Origin: Candidatus Pantoea soli
GTDB lineage: Bacteria > Pseudomonadota > Gammaproteobacteria > Enterobacterales > Enterobacteriaceae
Reading direction: 5' to 3'
DNA length: 64,000 nucleotides
NCBI RefSeq assembly: GCF_007833795.1
Contig: NZ_CP032702.1
Coordinates: forward strand, 620,001-684,000
Made by a program: the position numbers and the translations under genes. Position 1 is the first letter of the stretch. Every line of letters starts with the position of its first letter. Below the pieces are notes generated by a model. The model did no database searches. It worked only from the letters and a program-made list of their open reading frames with translations, and had not been told where the DNA came from. This document shows, in pieces, positions 54,496 to 64,000 of this stretch.

Positions 54496-57315
54496 ATGAG
54501 TGACTATAAATCTACCCTGAATTTGCCGGAAACGGGGTTCCCGATGCGTGGCGATCTGGCCAAACGCGAACCGGCAATGCTGCAACGCTGGTATGATGAC
54601 AACCTGTACGGCATCATCCGCGCCGCAAAAAAAGGGAAAAAAACCTTTATCCTGCATGATGGCCCTCCTTATGCGAACGGCAGCATTCATATTGGTCACT
54701 CAGTTAACAAGATTCTGAAAGACATTATCGTTAAGTCGAAAGGCATGGCGGGCTACGATTCGCCCTATGTTCCAGGCTGGGACTGCCACGGCTTACCGAT
54801 TGAGCACAAAGTTGAGCAGATGATCGGCAAGCCGGGCGAGAAAGTCAGCGCGGCAGCGTTCCGTGAAGCCTGCCGCAATTACGCCGCAGAGCAGGTGGAA
54901 GGTCAGAAGAAAGACTTTATCCGCCTGGGCGTGCTGGGCGACTGGGATCGTCCCTATCTGACGATGAATTTCCAGACTGAAGCCAACATCATTCGCGCGC
55001 TGGGTAAAATCATCGGCAATGGCCACCTGCACAAAGGTGCGAAGCCGGTGCACTGGTGCATGGATTGCCGCTCTGCGCTGGCCGAAGCGGAAGTAGAATA
55101 TTACGACAAAACCTCGCCCTCCATTGATGTGATGTTTAATGCGCTGGACGCAGACGCGGTCCGCGCGAAGTTTGGCGTTGCGACCTCCGAAGGCCCGGTG
55201 TCGCTGGTGATCTGGACCACCACGCCGTGGACCATGCCGGCCAACCGCGCCATCTCACTGCACCCTGAATTTGATTACCAGCTGGTACAGATCGACGGTC
55301 GCAGCCTGATTCTGGCGAAAGACCTGGTTGAGAGCGTGATGAAGCGCGCCGGCATCAGCGAATGGACGGTACTGGGCGAAAGCAAAGGCGCGGCGCTGGA
55401 ACTGCAGCTGTTCCAGCATCCGTTCCTGTCTCACATCCAGTCAAAAGTCGTGCTGGGCGATCACGTGACGCTGGACGCCGGTACCGGTGCGGTGCACACC
55501 GCGCCAGGCCACGGCCCTGACGACTATGTGATTGGTCAGAAATATGGTATCGAAACCGCGAACCCGGTAGGACCGGACGGCACTTACCTGCCAGGCACCT
55601 ATCCCACGCTGGACGGAGTCAACGTCTTTAAAGCCAACGACATGATCGTGGCGCTGCTGCAGGAGAAGGGCGCGCTGCTGCACGTCGAAAAACTGCTGCA
55701 CAGCTACCCGCACTGCTGGCGTCACAAAACGCCGATCATCTTCCGTGCGACCCCGCAGTGGTTTATCAGCATGGATCAGCAGGGGCTGCGTGCGCAGTCG
55801 CTGAAAGAGATCAAAGGCGTGCAGTGGATTCCGGACTGGGGCCAGGCGCGTATCGAGGCCATGGTGGCGAACCGTCCGGACTGGTGTATCTCACGTCAGC
55901 GTACCTGGGGCGTGCCGATGGCGCTGTTCGTGCATAAAGAGACCGAGCAGCTGCATCCGGACACGCTGGCGCTGATGGAAAAAGTGGCGCAGCGTGTGGA
56001 GCAGGACGGCATTCAGGCCTGGTGGGATCTCGACCCGCGCGATCTGATGGGTGACGACGCTGACAGCTATGTCAAAGTGCCGGATACGCTGGATGTCTGG
56101 TTCGATTCCGGCTCCACCAGCTTCTCGGTGGTTGACGCACGTCCGGAGTTTGAAGGACATGCGCCAGATATGTATCTGGAAGGATCGGACCAGCACCGCG
56201 GCTGGTTTATGTCTTCCCTGATGATCTCCACGGCGATGAAAGGCAAAGCGCCTTATCGTCAGGTACTGACGCACGGGTTCACCGTGGACGGTCAGGGCCG
56301 CAAAATGTCGAAATCCATCGGCAACACCGTCGCGCCGCAGGACGTCATGGACAAACTGGGCGCCGATATTCTGCGCCTGTGGGTGGCTTCAACCGACTAC
56401 TCAGGCGAGATGGCGGTTTCCGACGAAATCCTCAAGCGTGCTGCTGACAGCTATCGTCGTATCCGTAACACCGCGCGCTTCCTGCTGGCAAACCTGGCGG
56501 GCTTTAATCCGGCGACCGATTGCGTCAGCCCGGAAGAGATGGTGGTGGTGGACCGCTGGGCGGTTGGGCGTGCGCTGGCAGCGCAGCAGGACATCGTACA
56601 CTCCTATGAAAACTACGATTTCCACGAAGTGGTGCAGCGTCTGATGCACTTCTGCTCCATTGAGATGGGCTCGTTCTATCTGGATGTGATCAAAGATCGT
56701 CAGTACACCGCGAAGGGCGATAGCCTGGCCCGTCGCAGCTGCCAGACCGCACTGTGGCATATCGCAGAAGCGCTGGTACGCTGGATGGCACCGATCATGT
56801 CCTTTACCGCAGATGAAATCTGGGGCTACCTGCCGGGCGAGCGTGCGCCGTATGTCTTTACCGAAGAGTGGTACGAAGGCCTGTTTGGTCTGGCAGACAA
56901 CGAAGCGCTGAATGATGCTTACTGGGCAGAGCTGCTGAAAGTGCGTAGCGAAGTCAACAAAGTGATCGAGCAGGCGCGCAGCGACAAACGCATTGGCGGC
57001 GCGCTGGAAGCCAGCGTGACGCTGTACGCTGATGCCGGGCTGGCAGCGAAGCTGCAGGCGCTGGGCGATGAGCTGCGTTTTGTGTTGCTGACCTCGGGCG
57101 CGATCGTGGCCGACTACGTGACGGCCAGCGACGAAGCGCAGCAGAGTGAGCTGTTAAAAGGTCTGAAAATTGCGCTGCATAAAGCAGAAGGCGAGAAATG
57201 CCCGCGCTGCTGGCATTACACTACCGACGTCGGCCAGAACCCGGAGCATGCGGCGATCTGCGGACGTTGCTATACCAACGTAGCCGGCAACGGCGAAGCG
57301 CGGAAGTTTGCCTGA
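54496..57315 (+). CDS. ileS: isoleucyl-tRNA synthetase
   Basis: A 939-residue class I synthetase with the HIGH motif ([11 protein letters not shown]), the KMSKS motif ([10 protein letters not shown]), the editing domain ([13 protein letters not shown]) and the C-terminal zinc site (CPRCWHY...ICGRC). E. coli IleRS has 938 residues. The stop shares a base with the lspA start (TGATG). Confidence 0.99.
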   Translation: MSDYKSTLNLPETGFPMRGDLAKREPAMLQRWYDDNLYGIIRAAKKGKKTFILHDGPPYANGSIHIGHSVNKILKDIIVKSKGMAGYDSPYVPGWDCHGLPIEHKVEQMIGKPGEKVSAAAFREACRNYAAEQVEGQKKDFIRLGVLGDWDRPYLTMNFQTEANIIRALGKIIGNGHLHKGAKPVHWCMDCRSALAEAEVEYYDKTSPSIDVMFNALDADAVRAKFGVATSEGPVSLVIWTTTPWTMPANRAISLHPEFDYQLVQIDGRSLILAKDLVESVMKRAGISEWTVLGESKGAALELQLFQHPFLSHIQSKVVLGDHVTLDAGTGAVHTAPGHGPDDYVIGQKYGIETANPVGPDGTYLPGTYPTLDGVNVFKANDMIVALLQEKGALLHVEKLLHSYPHCWRHKTPIIFRATPQWFISMDQQGLRAQSLKEIKGVQWIPDWGQARIEAMVANRPDWCISRQRTWGVPMALFVHKETEQLHPDTLALMEKVAQRVEQDGIQAWWDLDPRDLMGDDADSYVKVPDTLDVWFDSGSTSFSVVDARPEFEGHAPDMYLEGSDQHRGWFMSSLMISTAMKGKAPYRQVLTHGFTVDGQGRKMSKSIGNTVAPQDVMDKLGADILRLWVASTDYSGEMAVSDEILKRAADSYRRIRNTARFLLANLAGFNPATDCVSPEEMVVVDRWAVGRALAAQQDIVHSYENYDFHEVVQRLMHFCSIEMGSFYLDVIKDRQYTAKGDSLARRSCQTALWHIAEALVRWMAPIMSFTADEIWGYLPGERAPYVFTEEWYEGLFGLADNEALNDAYWAELLKVRSEVNKVIEQARSDKRIGGALEASVTLYADAGLAAKLQALGDELRFVLLTSGAIVADYVTASDEAQQSELLKGLKIALHKAEGEKCPRCWHYTTDVGQNPEHAAICGRCYTNVAGNGEARKFA

Positions 57316-57815
57316 TGAACAAACCTGGCTCTACCGGATTGCGCTGGTTGTGGGTGGTGCTGGTGGTGATCGTCATCGACTTCGCCAGCAAACAGTGGAT
57401 CATGAACAACATGATGCTGCACGAAACGCAGCCGCTGATGCCGTTTCTGAATCTGTTCTACGCGCATAACTACGGCGCAGCGTTCAGTTTCCTGGCGGAC
57501 AAAGGCGGCTGGCAGCGCTGGTTCTTCGCGGGTATCGCGATTGCCATCGTCGTGGCGCTGGTGGTGATGATGTATCGCAACCACGTCAGCAATAAGCTCA
57601 CAAACATTGCCTACGCGCTGATTATTGGCGGGGCGCTGGGAAACCTGTTTGATCGCGCCTGGCACGGTTTCGTGGTCGATTTTATCGACTTCTACATCGG
57701 TGACTGGCACTTCGCCACCTTCAACATCGCCGATTGCGGAATCTGCATCGGTGCGGCGCTGGTGGTGCTGGAAGGGTTTCTCAGCCCCGGCAGTAAAAAA
57801 GCGCTGCAGAAATAG
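57315..57815 (+). CDS. lspA: lipoprotein signal peptidase
   Basis: A 166-residue inner-membrane aspartyl protease with four membrane helices that cleaves prolipoprotein signals before the lipidated Cys. Conserved motifs: [22 protein letters not shown] and the Asp of [10 protein letters not shown]. Start at ATG 57315 overlapping the ileS stop. Confidence 0.97.
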   Translation: MNKPGSTGLRWLWVVLVVIVIDFASKQWIMNNMMLHETQPLMPFLNLFYAHNYGAAFSFLADKGGWQRWFFAGIAIAIVVALVVMMYRNHVSNKLTNIAYALIIGGALGNLFDRAWHGFVVDFIDFYIGDWHFATFNIADCGICIGAALVVLEGFLSPGSKKALQK

Positions 57816-57925
57816 TGCGTTTTCGGACGTAAATTACCGGTCGCAAGCCTGACGCCAGCAGGGGTCAGGCTTTGTACTGTAGTGACCGGACGGAAAACCA
57901 CGACAGACAGAAAAAAGGGTAAGTC

Positions 57926-58396
57926 ATGTCAGAGAAAGTCCAGCGCGATAGCGCGCTGCTGGTGCACTTCACACTTAAGCTGGAAGATGGCTCAACCGCC
58001 GAATCCACGCGCGCCAATGGCAAGCCCGCGCTGTTTCGTCTGGGCGATGGCAGCCTGTCAGCCGGGCTGGAGCAGGAGCTGCTGGGACGGCAGGCGGGCG
58101 ATCGGCATACGTTTACGCTGGCGCCGGAAGAGGCATTTGGCGCGGCCAGTCCGGACCTGATCCAGTATTTCTCGCGTCGTGACTTTATTGATGCGGGTGA
58201 GCCGGAAGTGGGCACGATTATGCTGTTCACCGGCATCGGTGGCAGCGAAATGCCTGGCGTTATCCGGGAAGTCTCGGGCGATTCGATCACCGTAGACTTT
58301 AACCATCCGCTGGCCGGCCAGCGAATTACTTTTGACATTGAGGTGCTGGAGGTTAATCCGGCGCTGGAGGCAGGCGATGCAAATCCTGTTAGCTAA
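57926..58396 (+). CDS. fkpB: FKBP-type peptidyl-prolyl isomerase FkpB (SlpA)
   Basis: A 156-residue SlyD-like isomerase ([55 protein letters not shown]) with an FKBP domain and inserted flap but no His-rich tail. Overlaps ispH by 20 bp, as in E. coli. Slightly longer than E. coli FkpB (149). Confidence 0.95.
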   Translation: MSEKVQRDSALLVHFTLKLEDGSTAESTRANGKPALFRLGDGSLSAGLEQELLGRQAGDRHTFTLAPEEAFGAASPDLIQYFSRRDFIDAGEPEVGTIMLFTGIGGSEMPGVIREVSGDSITVDFNHPLAGQRITFDIEVLEVNPALEAGDANPVS

Positions 58397-59330
58397 CCCC
58401 CGCGGTTTCTGCGCAGGCGTGGACCGCGCTATCAGTATTGTTGAGCGCGCGCTGGAGATGTATGGCGCGCCCATCTATGTGCGCCATGAAGTGGTGCATA
58501 ACCGTTATGTGGTCAGTAGCCTGCGCGAGCGCGGGGCCATCTTTATCGAAGAGATCAGCGAAGTGCCGGATAACGCGATTCTGATCTTCTCTGCCCACGG
58601 TGTATCTCAGGCGGTTCGCGCGGAAGCCAAAGCGCGCAGCCTGACGATGCTGTTCGACGCCACCTGTCCGCTGGTGACCAAGGTGCATATGGAAGTGGCA
58701 CGCGCCAGCCGTAAAGGGGTAGAAGCGATTTTGATCGGTCATGCCGGCCATCCGGAAGTGGAAGGGACCATGGGGCAGTACAGCAACCCCAACGGTGGCA
58801 TGTATCTGGTGGAGTCACCGGAGGACGTGTTTAAGCTGACGGTAAAAGATGAGAACAACCTGTGCTTCATGACGCAGACCACCCTGTCCGTCGACGATAC
58901 CTCAGACGTCATTGACGCGCTGCGCCAGCGCTTTCCGGCCATTATCGGGCCACGCAAAGACGATATCTGCTACGCCACCACTAACCGTCAGGAAGCCGTG
59001 CGCGTGCTGGCTCAGGATGCAGAAGTGGTGCTGGTGGTTGGCTCAAAAAATTCATCCAACTCCAACCGCCTGGCGGAGCTGGCACAGCGTGCCGGGCGTC
59101 TGGCGAAGCTGATTGATTCAGCAGATGACATTCAGGAAGAGTGGGTGACCGGCGTAAAATGCATCGGTGTCACCGCCGGCGCGTCCGCACCGGATATTCT
59201 GGTGCAGCAGGTGATTCAGCGTTTGCGTGAACTGGGCGGTGATGCCGCCGTTGAGCTGATTGGCCGCGAAGAGAACATTGTCTTTGAAGTGCCGAAAGAG
59301 CTGCGCGTGGATGTGCGCGAGGTGCAGTAA
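58377..59330 (+). CDS. ispH: 4-hydroxy-3-methylbut-2-enyl diphosphate reductase
   Basis: A 317-residue [4Fe-4S] enzyme of the last step of the MEP pathway giving IPP and DMAPP. Cluster cysteines: Cys12 (GFCAGVDRA), [10 protein letters not shown] and the third near [22 protein letters not shown]. Start at ATG 58377 inside the fkpB end; the longer frame is rejected since the protein aligns from [10 protein letters not shown]. Confidence 0.98.
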   Translation: MQILLANPRGFCAGVDRAISIVERALEMYGAPIYVRHEVVHNRYVVSSLRERGAIFIEEISEVPDNAILIFSAHGVSQAVRAEAKARSLTMLFDATCPLVTKVHMEVARASRKGVEAILIGHAGHPEVEGTMGQYSNPNGGMYLVESPEDVFKLTVKDENNLCFMTQTTLSVDDTSDVIDALRQRFPAIIGPRKDDICYATTNRQEAVRVLAQDAEVVLVVGSKNSSNSNRLAELAQRAGRLAKLIDSADDIQEEWVTGVKCIGVTAGASAPDILVQQVIQRLRELGGDAAVELIGREENIVFEVPKELRVDVREVQ

Positions 59331-59351
59331 AGGTTTATCAGCATAATCAAC

Positions 59352-59375
59352 AGGCCGACGCAGTTCGGCCTTTTC
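59352..59375 (+). terminator. terminator after ispH
   Basis: AGGCCGA, loop CGCAGT, TCGGCCT then TTTCTTT: rho-independent terminator about 20 bp after the ispH stop. rihC, which follows ispH in E. coli, is not present. Confidence 0.88.
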
Positions 59376-59533
59376 TTTATCTGTTATCCGCCCCGCCGCG
59401 GGCAGGATTGCTTTTACTGATAATGCACCAGGGCTGTCGTGAAATTCTTATATCCCTTTTTTATTGTGGCGTGACGGTTATCTGACCGTTAACCTGTTTA
59501 CGCTTTGCATGCATAGTTTTGTATCAGGAATGA

Positions 59534-60352
<819 letters not shown>

Positions 60353-60408
60353 TAAGTGTGTTGAGCCATCGTGATGTGGTGATTTCAATCATTAATGCGT
60401 TGATTGAC

Positions 60409-60437
60409 AAGGGCAATGTGATCATTGCCCTTTATTT
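60409..60437 (+). terminator. dapB terminator
   Basis: AAGGGCAAT, loop GTGATC, ATTGCCCTT, then TATTTTAT: perfect 9-bp stem terminator 56 bp after dapB. Confidence 0.88.
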
Positions 60438-60524
60438 TATGCATTAAATGCAGTTACGCTTATTTTTATTTATGAGATTGTTATTTTTACATGTTTTCCT
60501 CGTGTATAGAGCTTACTTAACGCC

Positions 60525-60548
60525 AATTTTGACCATTTGGTCAAAATT
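60525..60548. promoter_or_regulatory. RutR-type operator upstream of carAB
   Basis: AATTTTGACCA, TT, TGGTCAAAATT: a perfect palindrome with 11-bp arms whose core TTGACCA-NN-TGGTCAA is the RutR consensus. In E. coli RutR, which senses uracil/thymine, binds upstream of carAB P1. Its presence predicts a rutR gene elsewhere in this genome. Confidence 0.8.
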
Positions 60549-60774
60549 AACTGTCCTGACCGAACATTTTTCGGTTATTTCAGTCAGGCAACCGATTATT
60601 TCCCCGTGATACTTCTCTCTTTTGGTGCCTGGTTCGCTTTTTTACCTTCAGAGGCCCGAAAAACACAAAAAAATAGCCCCTCAGGGTAGACAATAAGCAG
60701 GTCGATCATTAGAATGCGCGCAATTTGCCAAAAATCGAGCAGTCAGGCGGTTTTTACGTTGATTCAGGGCAGTA

Positions 60775-60793
60775 TTTTGAATTAATATGCAGA
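60775..60793. promoter_or_regulatory. ARG box (ArgR site) at carAB proximal promoter
   Basis: TTTTGAATTAATATGCAGA fits the ARG-box pattern (TGAAT followed by an AT-rich centre and a degenerate ATTCA-type half, here ATGCA) and occupies the position of the E. coli carAB ARG boxes, which overlap the proximal promoter. A weaker second box probably follows at about 60796-60813. Confidence 0.7.
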
Positions 60794-60824
60794 TATTGTG
60801 ACTGTTTATTCCCTGGAGGATGTT

Positions 60825-61973
60825 TTGATTAAGTCAGCGCTCTTGGTTCTGGAAGACGGAACCCAATTCCACGGTCGGGCCATCGGGGCAACGGGATCGG
60901 CAGTGGGGGAGGTCGTTTTCAACACGTCAATGACCGGTTATCAAGAAATCCTCACTGATCCCTCCTATTCCCGCCAGATCGTCACCCTTACTTATCCCCA
61001 TATCGGCAATGTTGGTGCTAACGCCGCCGATGAAGAATCCAGTCAAATCCATGCTCAGGGCCTCGTGATTCGCGACCTGCCGCTGATTACCAGTAACTTC
61101 CGCAGTGAAGAGAGCCTGTCAGCGTATCTGCAGCGCAATAACATTGTGGGCATTGCCGATATCGATACCCGTAAGCTGACCCGTCTGCTGCGCGAAAAAG
61201 GCGCGCTGAATGGCTGCATTATTGCCGGTGATAATCCGGATGCTGCGCTGGCGCTGCAAAAGGCACAGGCGTTTCCTGGCCTGAAAGGCATGGATCTGGC
61301 AAAAGAAGTGACAACCGCAGAAACCTACGCCTGGCAGCAGGGCAGCTGGACGCTGAAAGCCGGCCTGCCGGAGCAGCAGCGCGCAGATTCGCTGCCGTTC
61401 CATGTGGTGGCCTATGACTACGGCGCAAAACGCAACATCCTGCGTATGCTGGTGGATCGCGGCTGCCGCCTGACGGTGGTACCGGCACAGACGCCGGCGG
61501 AAGACGTTCTGGCGCTCAATCCGGACGGCATTTTCCTGTCAAACGGCCCTGGCGATCCGGAGCCCTGTGATTACGCCATCCGCGCCATCCAGGCGTTTCT
61601 GCAAACCGAGATTCCGGTGTTCGGCATCTGCCTTGGCCACCAGCTGCTGGCGCTGGCCAGCGGGGCAAAAACCGTGAAGATGAAGCTGGGCCACCACGGC
61701 GGCAACCATCCGGTGAAAGACCTTGATAACAACAGGGTGATGATCACTGCACAGAACCACGGTTTTGCCGTGGATGACAGCAACCTGCCGGCCAACCTGC
61801 GCGTCACGCACGTTTCGCTGTTTGACCAGACGGTGCAGGGCATTCACCGCACCGACAAACCGGCTTTCAGCTTCCAGGGACACCCGGAAGCCAGCCCAGG
61901 CCCGCACGATGCGGCGCCGCTGTTCGATCACTTTATCGAACTGATCGAAGCTTACCGTTCTCACGCGAAGTAA
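60825..61973 (+). CDS. carA: carbamoyl phosphate synthetase small subunit
   Basis: A 382-residue glutaminase subunit, same length as E. coli CarA, which supplies ammonia to CarB for arginine and pyrimidine synthesis. The class I amidotransferase triad is visible: nucleophile Cys in [13 protein letters not shown] and the His/Glu pair in [12 protein letters not shown]. The start is TTG 60825 with GGAGGA seven bases upstream, as in E. coli; an upstream ATG-less extension is rejected. Confidence 0.97.
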   Translation: MIKSALLVLEDGTQFHGRAIGATGSAVGEVVFNTSMTGYQEILTDPSYSRQIVTLTYPHIGNVGANAADEESSQIHAQGLVIRDLPLITSNFRSEESLSAYLQRNNIVGIADIDTRKLTRLLREKGALNGCIIAGDNPDAALALQKAQAFPGLKGMDLAKEVTTAETYAWQQGSWTLKAGLPEQQRADSLPFHVVAYDYGAKRNILRMLVDRGCRLTVVPAQTPAEDVLALNPDGIFLSNGPGDPEPCDYAIRAIQAFLQTEIPVFGICLGHQLLALASGAKTVKMKLGHHGGNHPVKDLDNNRVMITAQNHGFAVDDSNLPANLRVTHVSLFDQTVQGIHRTDKPAFSFQGHPEASPGPHDAAPLFDHFIELIEAYRSHAK

Positions 61974-61986
61974 TCAGGAGCCCACG

Positions 61987-64000
61987 ATGCCAAAACGTAC
62001 TGACATAAAATCCATCCTGATCCTTGGCGCTGGCCCGATTGTGATTGGCCAGGCATGTGAATTTGACTACTCCGGTGCGCAGGCGTGTAAAGCGCTGCGC
62101 GAAGAGGGCTACCGCGTCATTCTGGTGAACTCCAACCCGGCGACCATTATGACCGACCCGGAAATGGCCGATGCGACCTACATTGAGCCGATCCACTGGG
62201 AAGTGGTGCGCAAAATCATTGAAAAAGAGCGTCCGGATGCCGTGCTGCCTACCATGGGCGGCCAGACGGCGCTGAACTGTGCGCTGGAGCTGGAACGCCA
62301 GGGCGTACTGGAAGAGTTTGGTGTCACCATGATTGGTGCCACCGCGGATGCCATTGATAAAGCCGAAGATCGCCGTCGTTTTGACGTGGCGATGAAGAGT
62401 ATCGGTCTGGATACTGCCCGCTCTGGTATCGCTCATACCATGGAAGAAGCACTGAAAGTGGCAGAAGAGGTCGGCTTCCCGTGCATTATTCGTCCGTCCT
62501 TTACCATGGGTGGCACTGGCGGCGGTATCGCGTATAACCGTGAAGAGTTTGAAGAGATTTGCGAGCGCGGCCTGGACCTGTCGCCCACCAATGAGTTGCT
62601 GATTGATGAGTCGCTGATTGGCTGGAAAGAGTATGAGATGGAAGTGGTGCGTGATAAGAACGATAACTGCATCATCGTCTGCTCGATCGAAAACTTTGAC
62701 GCCATGGGCATTCACACCGGCGACTCCATTACCGTCGCGCCGGCGCAGACCCTGACCGATAAAGAGTACCAAATCATGCGTAACGCCTCACTGGCGGTAC
62801 TGCGTGAAATTGGCGTGGAAACCGGTGGCTCCAACGTGCAGTTCTCGGTCAACCCGAAGGACGGCCGTCTGATTGTGATTGAGATGAACCCGCGCGTGTC
62901 ACGTTCTTCGGCACTGGCGTCAAAAGCCACCGGCTTCCCGATTGCCAAAGTCGCGGCGAAACTGGCGGTGGGCTTTACCCTTGATGAACTGATGAATGAC
63001 ATCACCGGTGGTCGTACGCCGGCGTCGTTTGAACCCTCTATCGACTACGTCGTGACCAAAATCCCACGCTTCAACTTCGAGAAGTTCGCCGGCGCCAACG
63101 ATCGCCTGACCACGCAGATGAAATCGGTCGGGGAAGTGATGGCGATTGGCCGCACCTTCCAGGAGTCGATGCAGAAAGCCCTGCGCGGACTGGAAGTGGG
63201 CGCGAACGGCTTTGACCCGAAAGTGAACCTTGACGATGCCGATGCGCTGACGCGTATCCGTCGCGAGCTGAAAGATGCAGGTTCGGACCGTATCTGGTAC
63301 ATCGCCGACGCGTTCCGTGCCGGGATGTCAGTGGACGGCGTGTTTAACCTCACCAACATTGACCGCTGGTTCCTGGTGCAGATTGAAGAGCTGGTGCGCC
63401 TGGAAGAGCAGGTTGCGCGCGAAGGCGTCAACGCGCTGGACGCGGCCTTCCTGCGTGCGCTGAAGCGCAAGGGCTTTGCCGATGCACGTCTGGCCGCGCT
63501 GGCGGGTGTGGCAGAAGGCGAAATCCGTAAGCTGCGTCAGCAGTACAACCTGCACCCGGTTTATAAACGCGTGGACACCTGCGCCGCTGAGTTTGCCACC
63601 GATACCGCCTATATGTACTCCACTTATGAAGAAGAGTGCGAAGCAAATCCAACCCACGGCCGTGACAAAATCATGGTGCTGGGCGGCGGGCCAAACCGTA
63701 TCGGTCAGGGCATTGAATTTGACTACTGCTGCGTGCATGCCGCACTGGCGCTGCGCGAAGACGGTTACGAAACCATTATGGTGAACTGTAACCCGGAAAC
63801 CGTTTCAACCGACTACGATACCTCCGATCGCCTCTACTTTGAGCCGGTGACGCTGGAAGACGTGCTGGAAATCGTACGCATCGAGCAGCCAAAAGGCGTC
63901 ATTGTACAGTACGGCGGCCAGACGCCGCTGAAACTGGCGCGCGCGCTGGAAGCAGCAGGCGTGCCGGTCATCGGCACCAGCCCGGATGCCATTGACCGTG
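61987..64000 (+). CDS. carB: carbamoyl phosphate synthetase large subunit, 5' part
   Basis: Open from ATG 61987 ([20 protein letters not shown]) to the right edge, about 671 codons of an expected ~1073, so the 3' end is outside the window. The first ATP-grasp half (carboxy-phosphate domain) is complete ([36 protein letters not shown]), the oligomerisation domain follows, and the second half begins at [17 protein letters not shown]. Thirteen bases after carA, same operon. Confidence 0.98.
   Translation, partial: MPKRTDIKSILILGAGPIVIGQACEFDYSGAQACKALREEGYRVILVNSNPATIMTDPEMADATYIEPIHWEVVRKIIEKERPDAVLPTMGGQTALNCALELERQGVLEEFGVTMIGATADAIDKAEDRRRFDVAMKSIGLDTARSGIAHTMEEALKVAEEVGFPCIIRPSFTMGGTGGGIAYNREEFEEICERGLDLSPTNELLIDESLIGWKEYEMEVVRDKNDNCIIVCSIENFDAMGIHTGDSITVAPAQTLTDKEYQIMRNASLAVLREIGVETGGSNVQFSVNPKDGRLIVIEMNPRVSRSSALASKATGFPIAKVAAKLAVGFTLDELMNDITGGRTPASFEPSIDYVVTKIPRFNFEKFAGANDRLTTQMKSVGEVMAIGRTFQESMQKALRGLEVGANGFDPKVNLDDADALTRIRRELKDAGSDRIWYIADAFRAGMSVDGVFNLTNIDRWFLVQIEELVRLEEQVAREGVNALDAAFLRALKRKGFADARLAALAGVAEGEIRKLRQQYNLHPVYKRVDTCAAEFATDTAYMYSTYEEECEANPTHGRDKIMVLGGGPNRIGQGIEFDYCCVHAALALREDGYETIMVNCNPETVSTDYDTSDRLYFEPVTLEDVLEIVRIEQPKGVIVQYGGQTPLKLARALEAAGVPVIGTSPDAIDR

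Larger units (their letters stand above)
60438..60824 (+). promoter_or_regulatory. carAB control region
   Basis: About 390 bp of AT-rich sequence before carA, the place of the two carAB promoters in E. coli (a distal pyrimidine/purine-controlled and a proximal arginine-controlled one). It contains a RutR-type palindrome (60525-60548) and an ARG box (60775-60793), each listed separately. A TTTTTT-rich stretch and a TTGCCA element near 60724 may belong to the distal promoter. Confidence 0.7.

Overview
The window is bacterial, from the order Enterobacterales. From 10.5 kb to the right end the gene order (ytjB-serB-radA-nadR-ettA ... slt-trpR-yjjX-gpmB-rob-creA-arcA-lasT-thrLABC-yaaA-talB-mog-dnaKJ-nhaA-rpsT-ribF-ileS-lspA-fkpB-ispH-dapB-carAB) is the conserved enterobacterial backbone that in Escherichia coli runs through the 99-1 minute region. 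The missing E. coli genes (creBCD, yaaX, yaaJ, satP, nhaR, rihC), the GC-rich codon use and the urea carboxylase/Urt cluster fit the Erwiniaceae (Pantoea, Erwinia, Mixta) best; that genus-level placement is inference.

Positions 1-10.5 kb are a decaying polymorphic-toxin island, visibly AT-rich against the backbone. It opens with the 3' end of an rhs gene that carries an apparently intact C-terminal toxin tip and its immunity gene. Behind it lies a tandem array of displaced ('orphan') Rhs tips. Most are preceded by a fragment of the Rhs core ending in a DPLGL-type hinge, and most are followed by an intact immunity-type gene that overlaps the toxin stop or lies just after it. Nearly all displaced toxin frames carry stops, frameshifts or missing cores, whereas all the immunity frames are open. 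One intact symE gene and two symE remnants punctuate the island. It ends in three serial copies (one intact, one frameshifted, one truncated) of an ankyrin-type exported-protein gene; the last is cut by a complete 768-bp IS1 with no target duplication.

10.5-16.8 kb and 31.6-64 kb are backbone: serine and NAD biosynthesis, DNA repair (RadA), ribosome-associated ABC-F protein EttA, murein turnover (Slt), Trp repression, the ArcA regulator, the threonine operon with its leader peptide and attenuator, transaldolase, molybdopterin adenylyltransferase, the DnaK-DnaJ chaperones with a sigma-32 promoter, NhaA, ribosomal protein S20, FAD synthesis, the ileS-lspA-fkpB-ispH unit, lysine biosynthesis (DapB) and carbamoyl phosphate synthetase (carA complete, carB running off the right edge).

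Between ettA and slt sits an accessory block (16.9-31.4 kb): a DeoR repressor gene, a methyl-accepting chemotaxis protein with a sigma-28-like promoter, and one leftward transcription unit for urea use. It encodes allophanate hydrolase, urea carboxylase, a GntR/FCD regulator and the UrtABCDE urea ABC importer. The genes nearly all touch or overlap, so import, ATP-dependent urea cleavage and regulation look like one operon. No urease gene is in the window.

Regulatory sites read directly from sequence include a trp operator before trpR, an FNR-type site upstream of arcA, the thr attenuator, a sigma-32 promoter before dnaK, and a RutR-type palindrome plus an ARG box before carA. No tRNA, rRNA or CRISPR array was seen.
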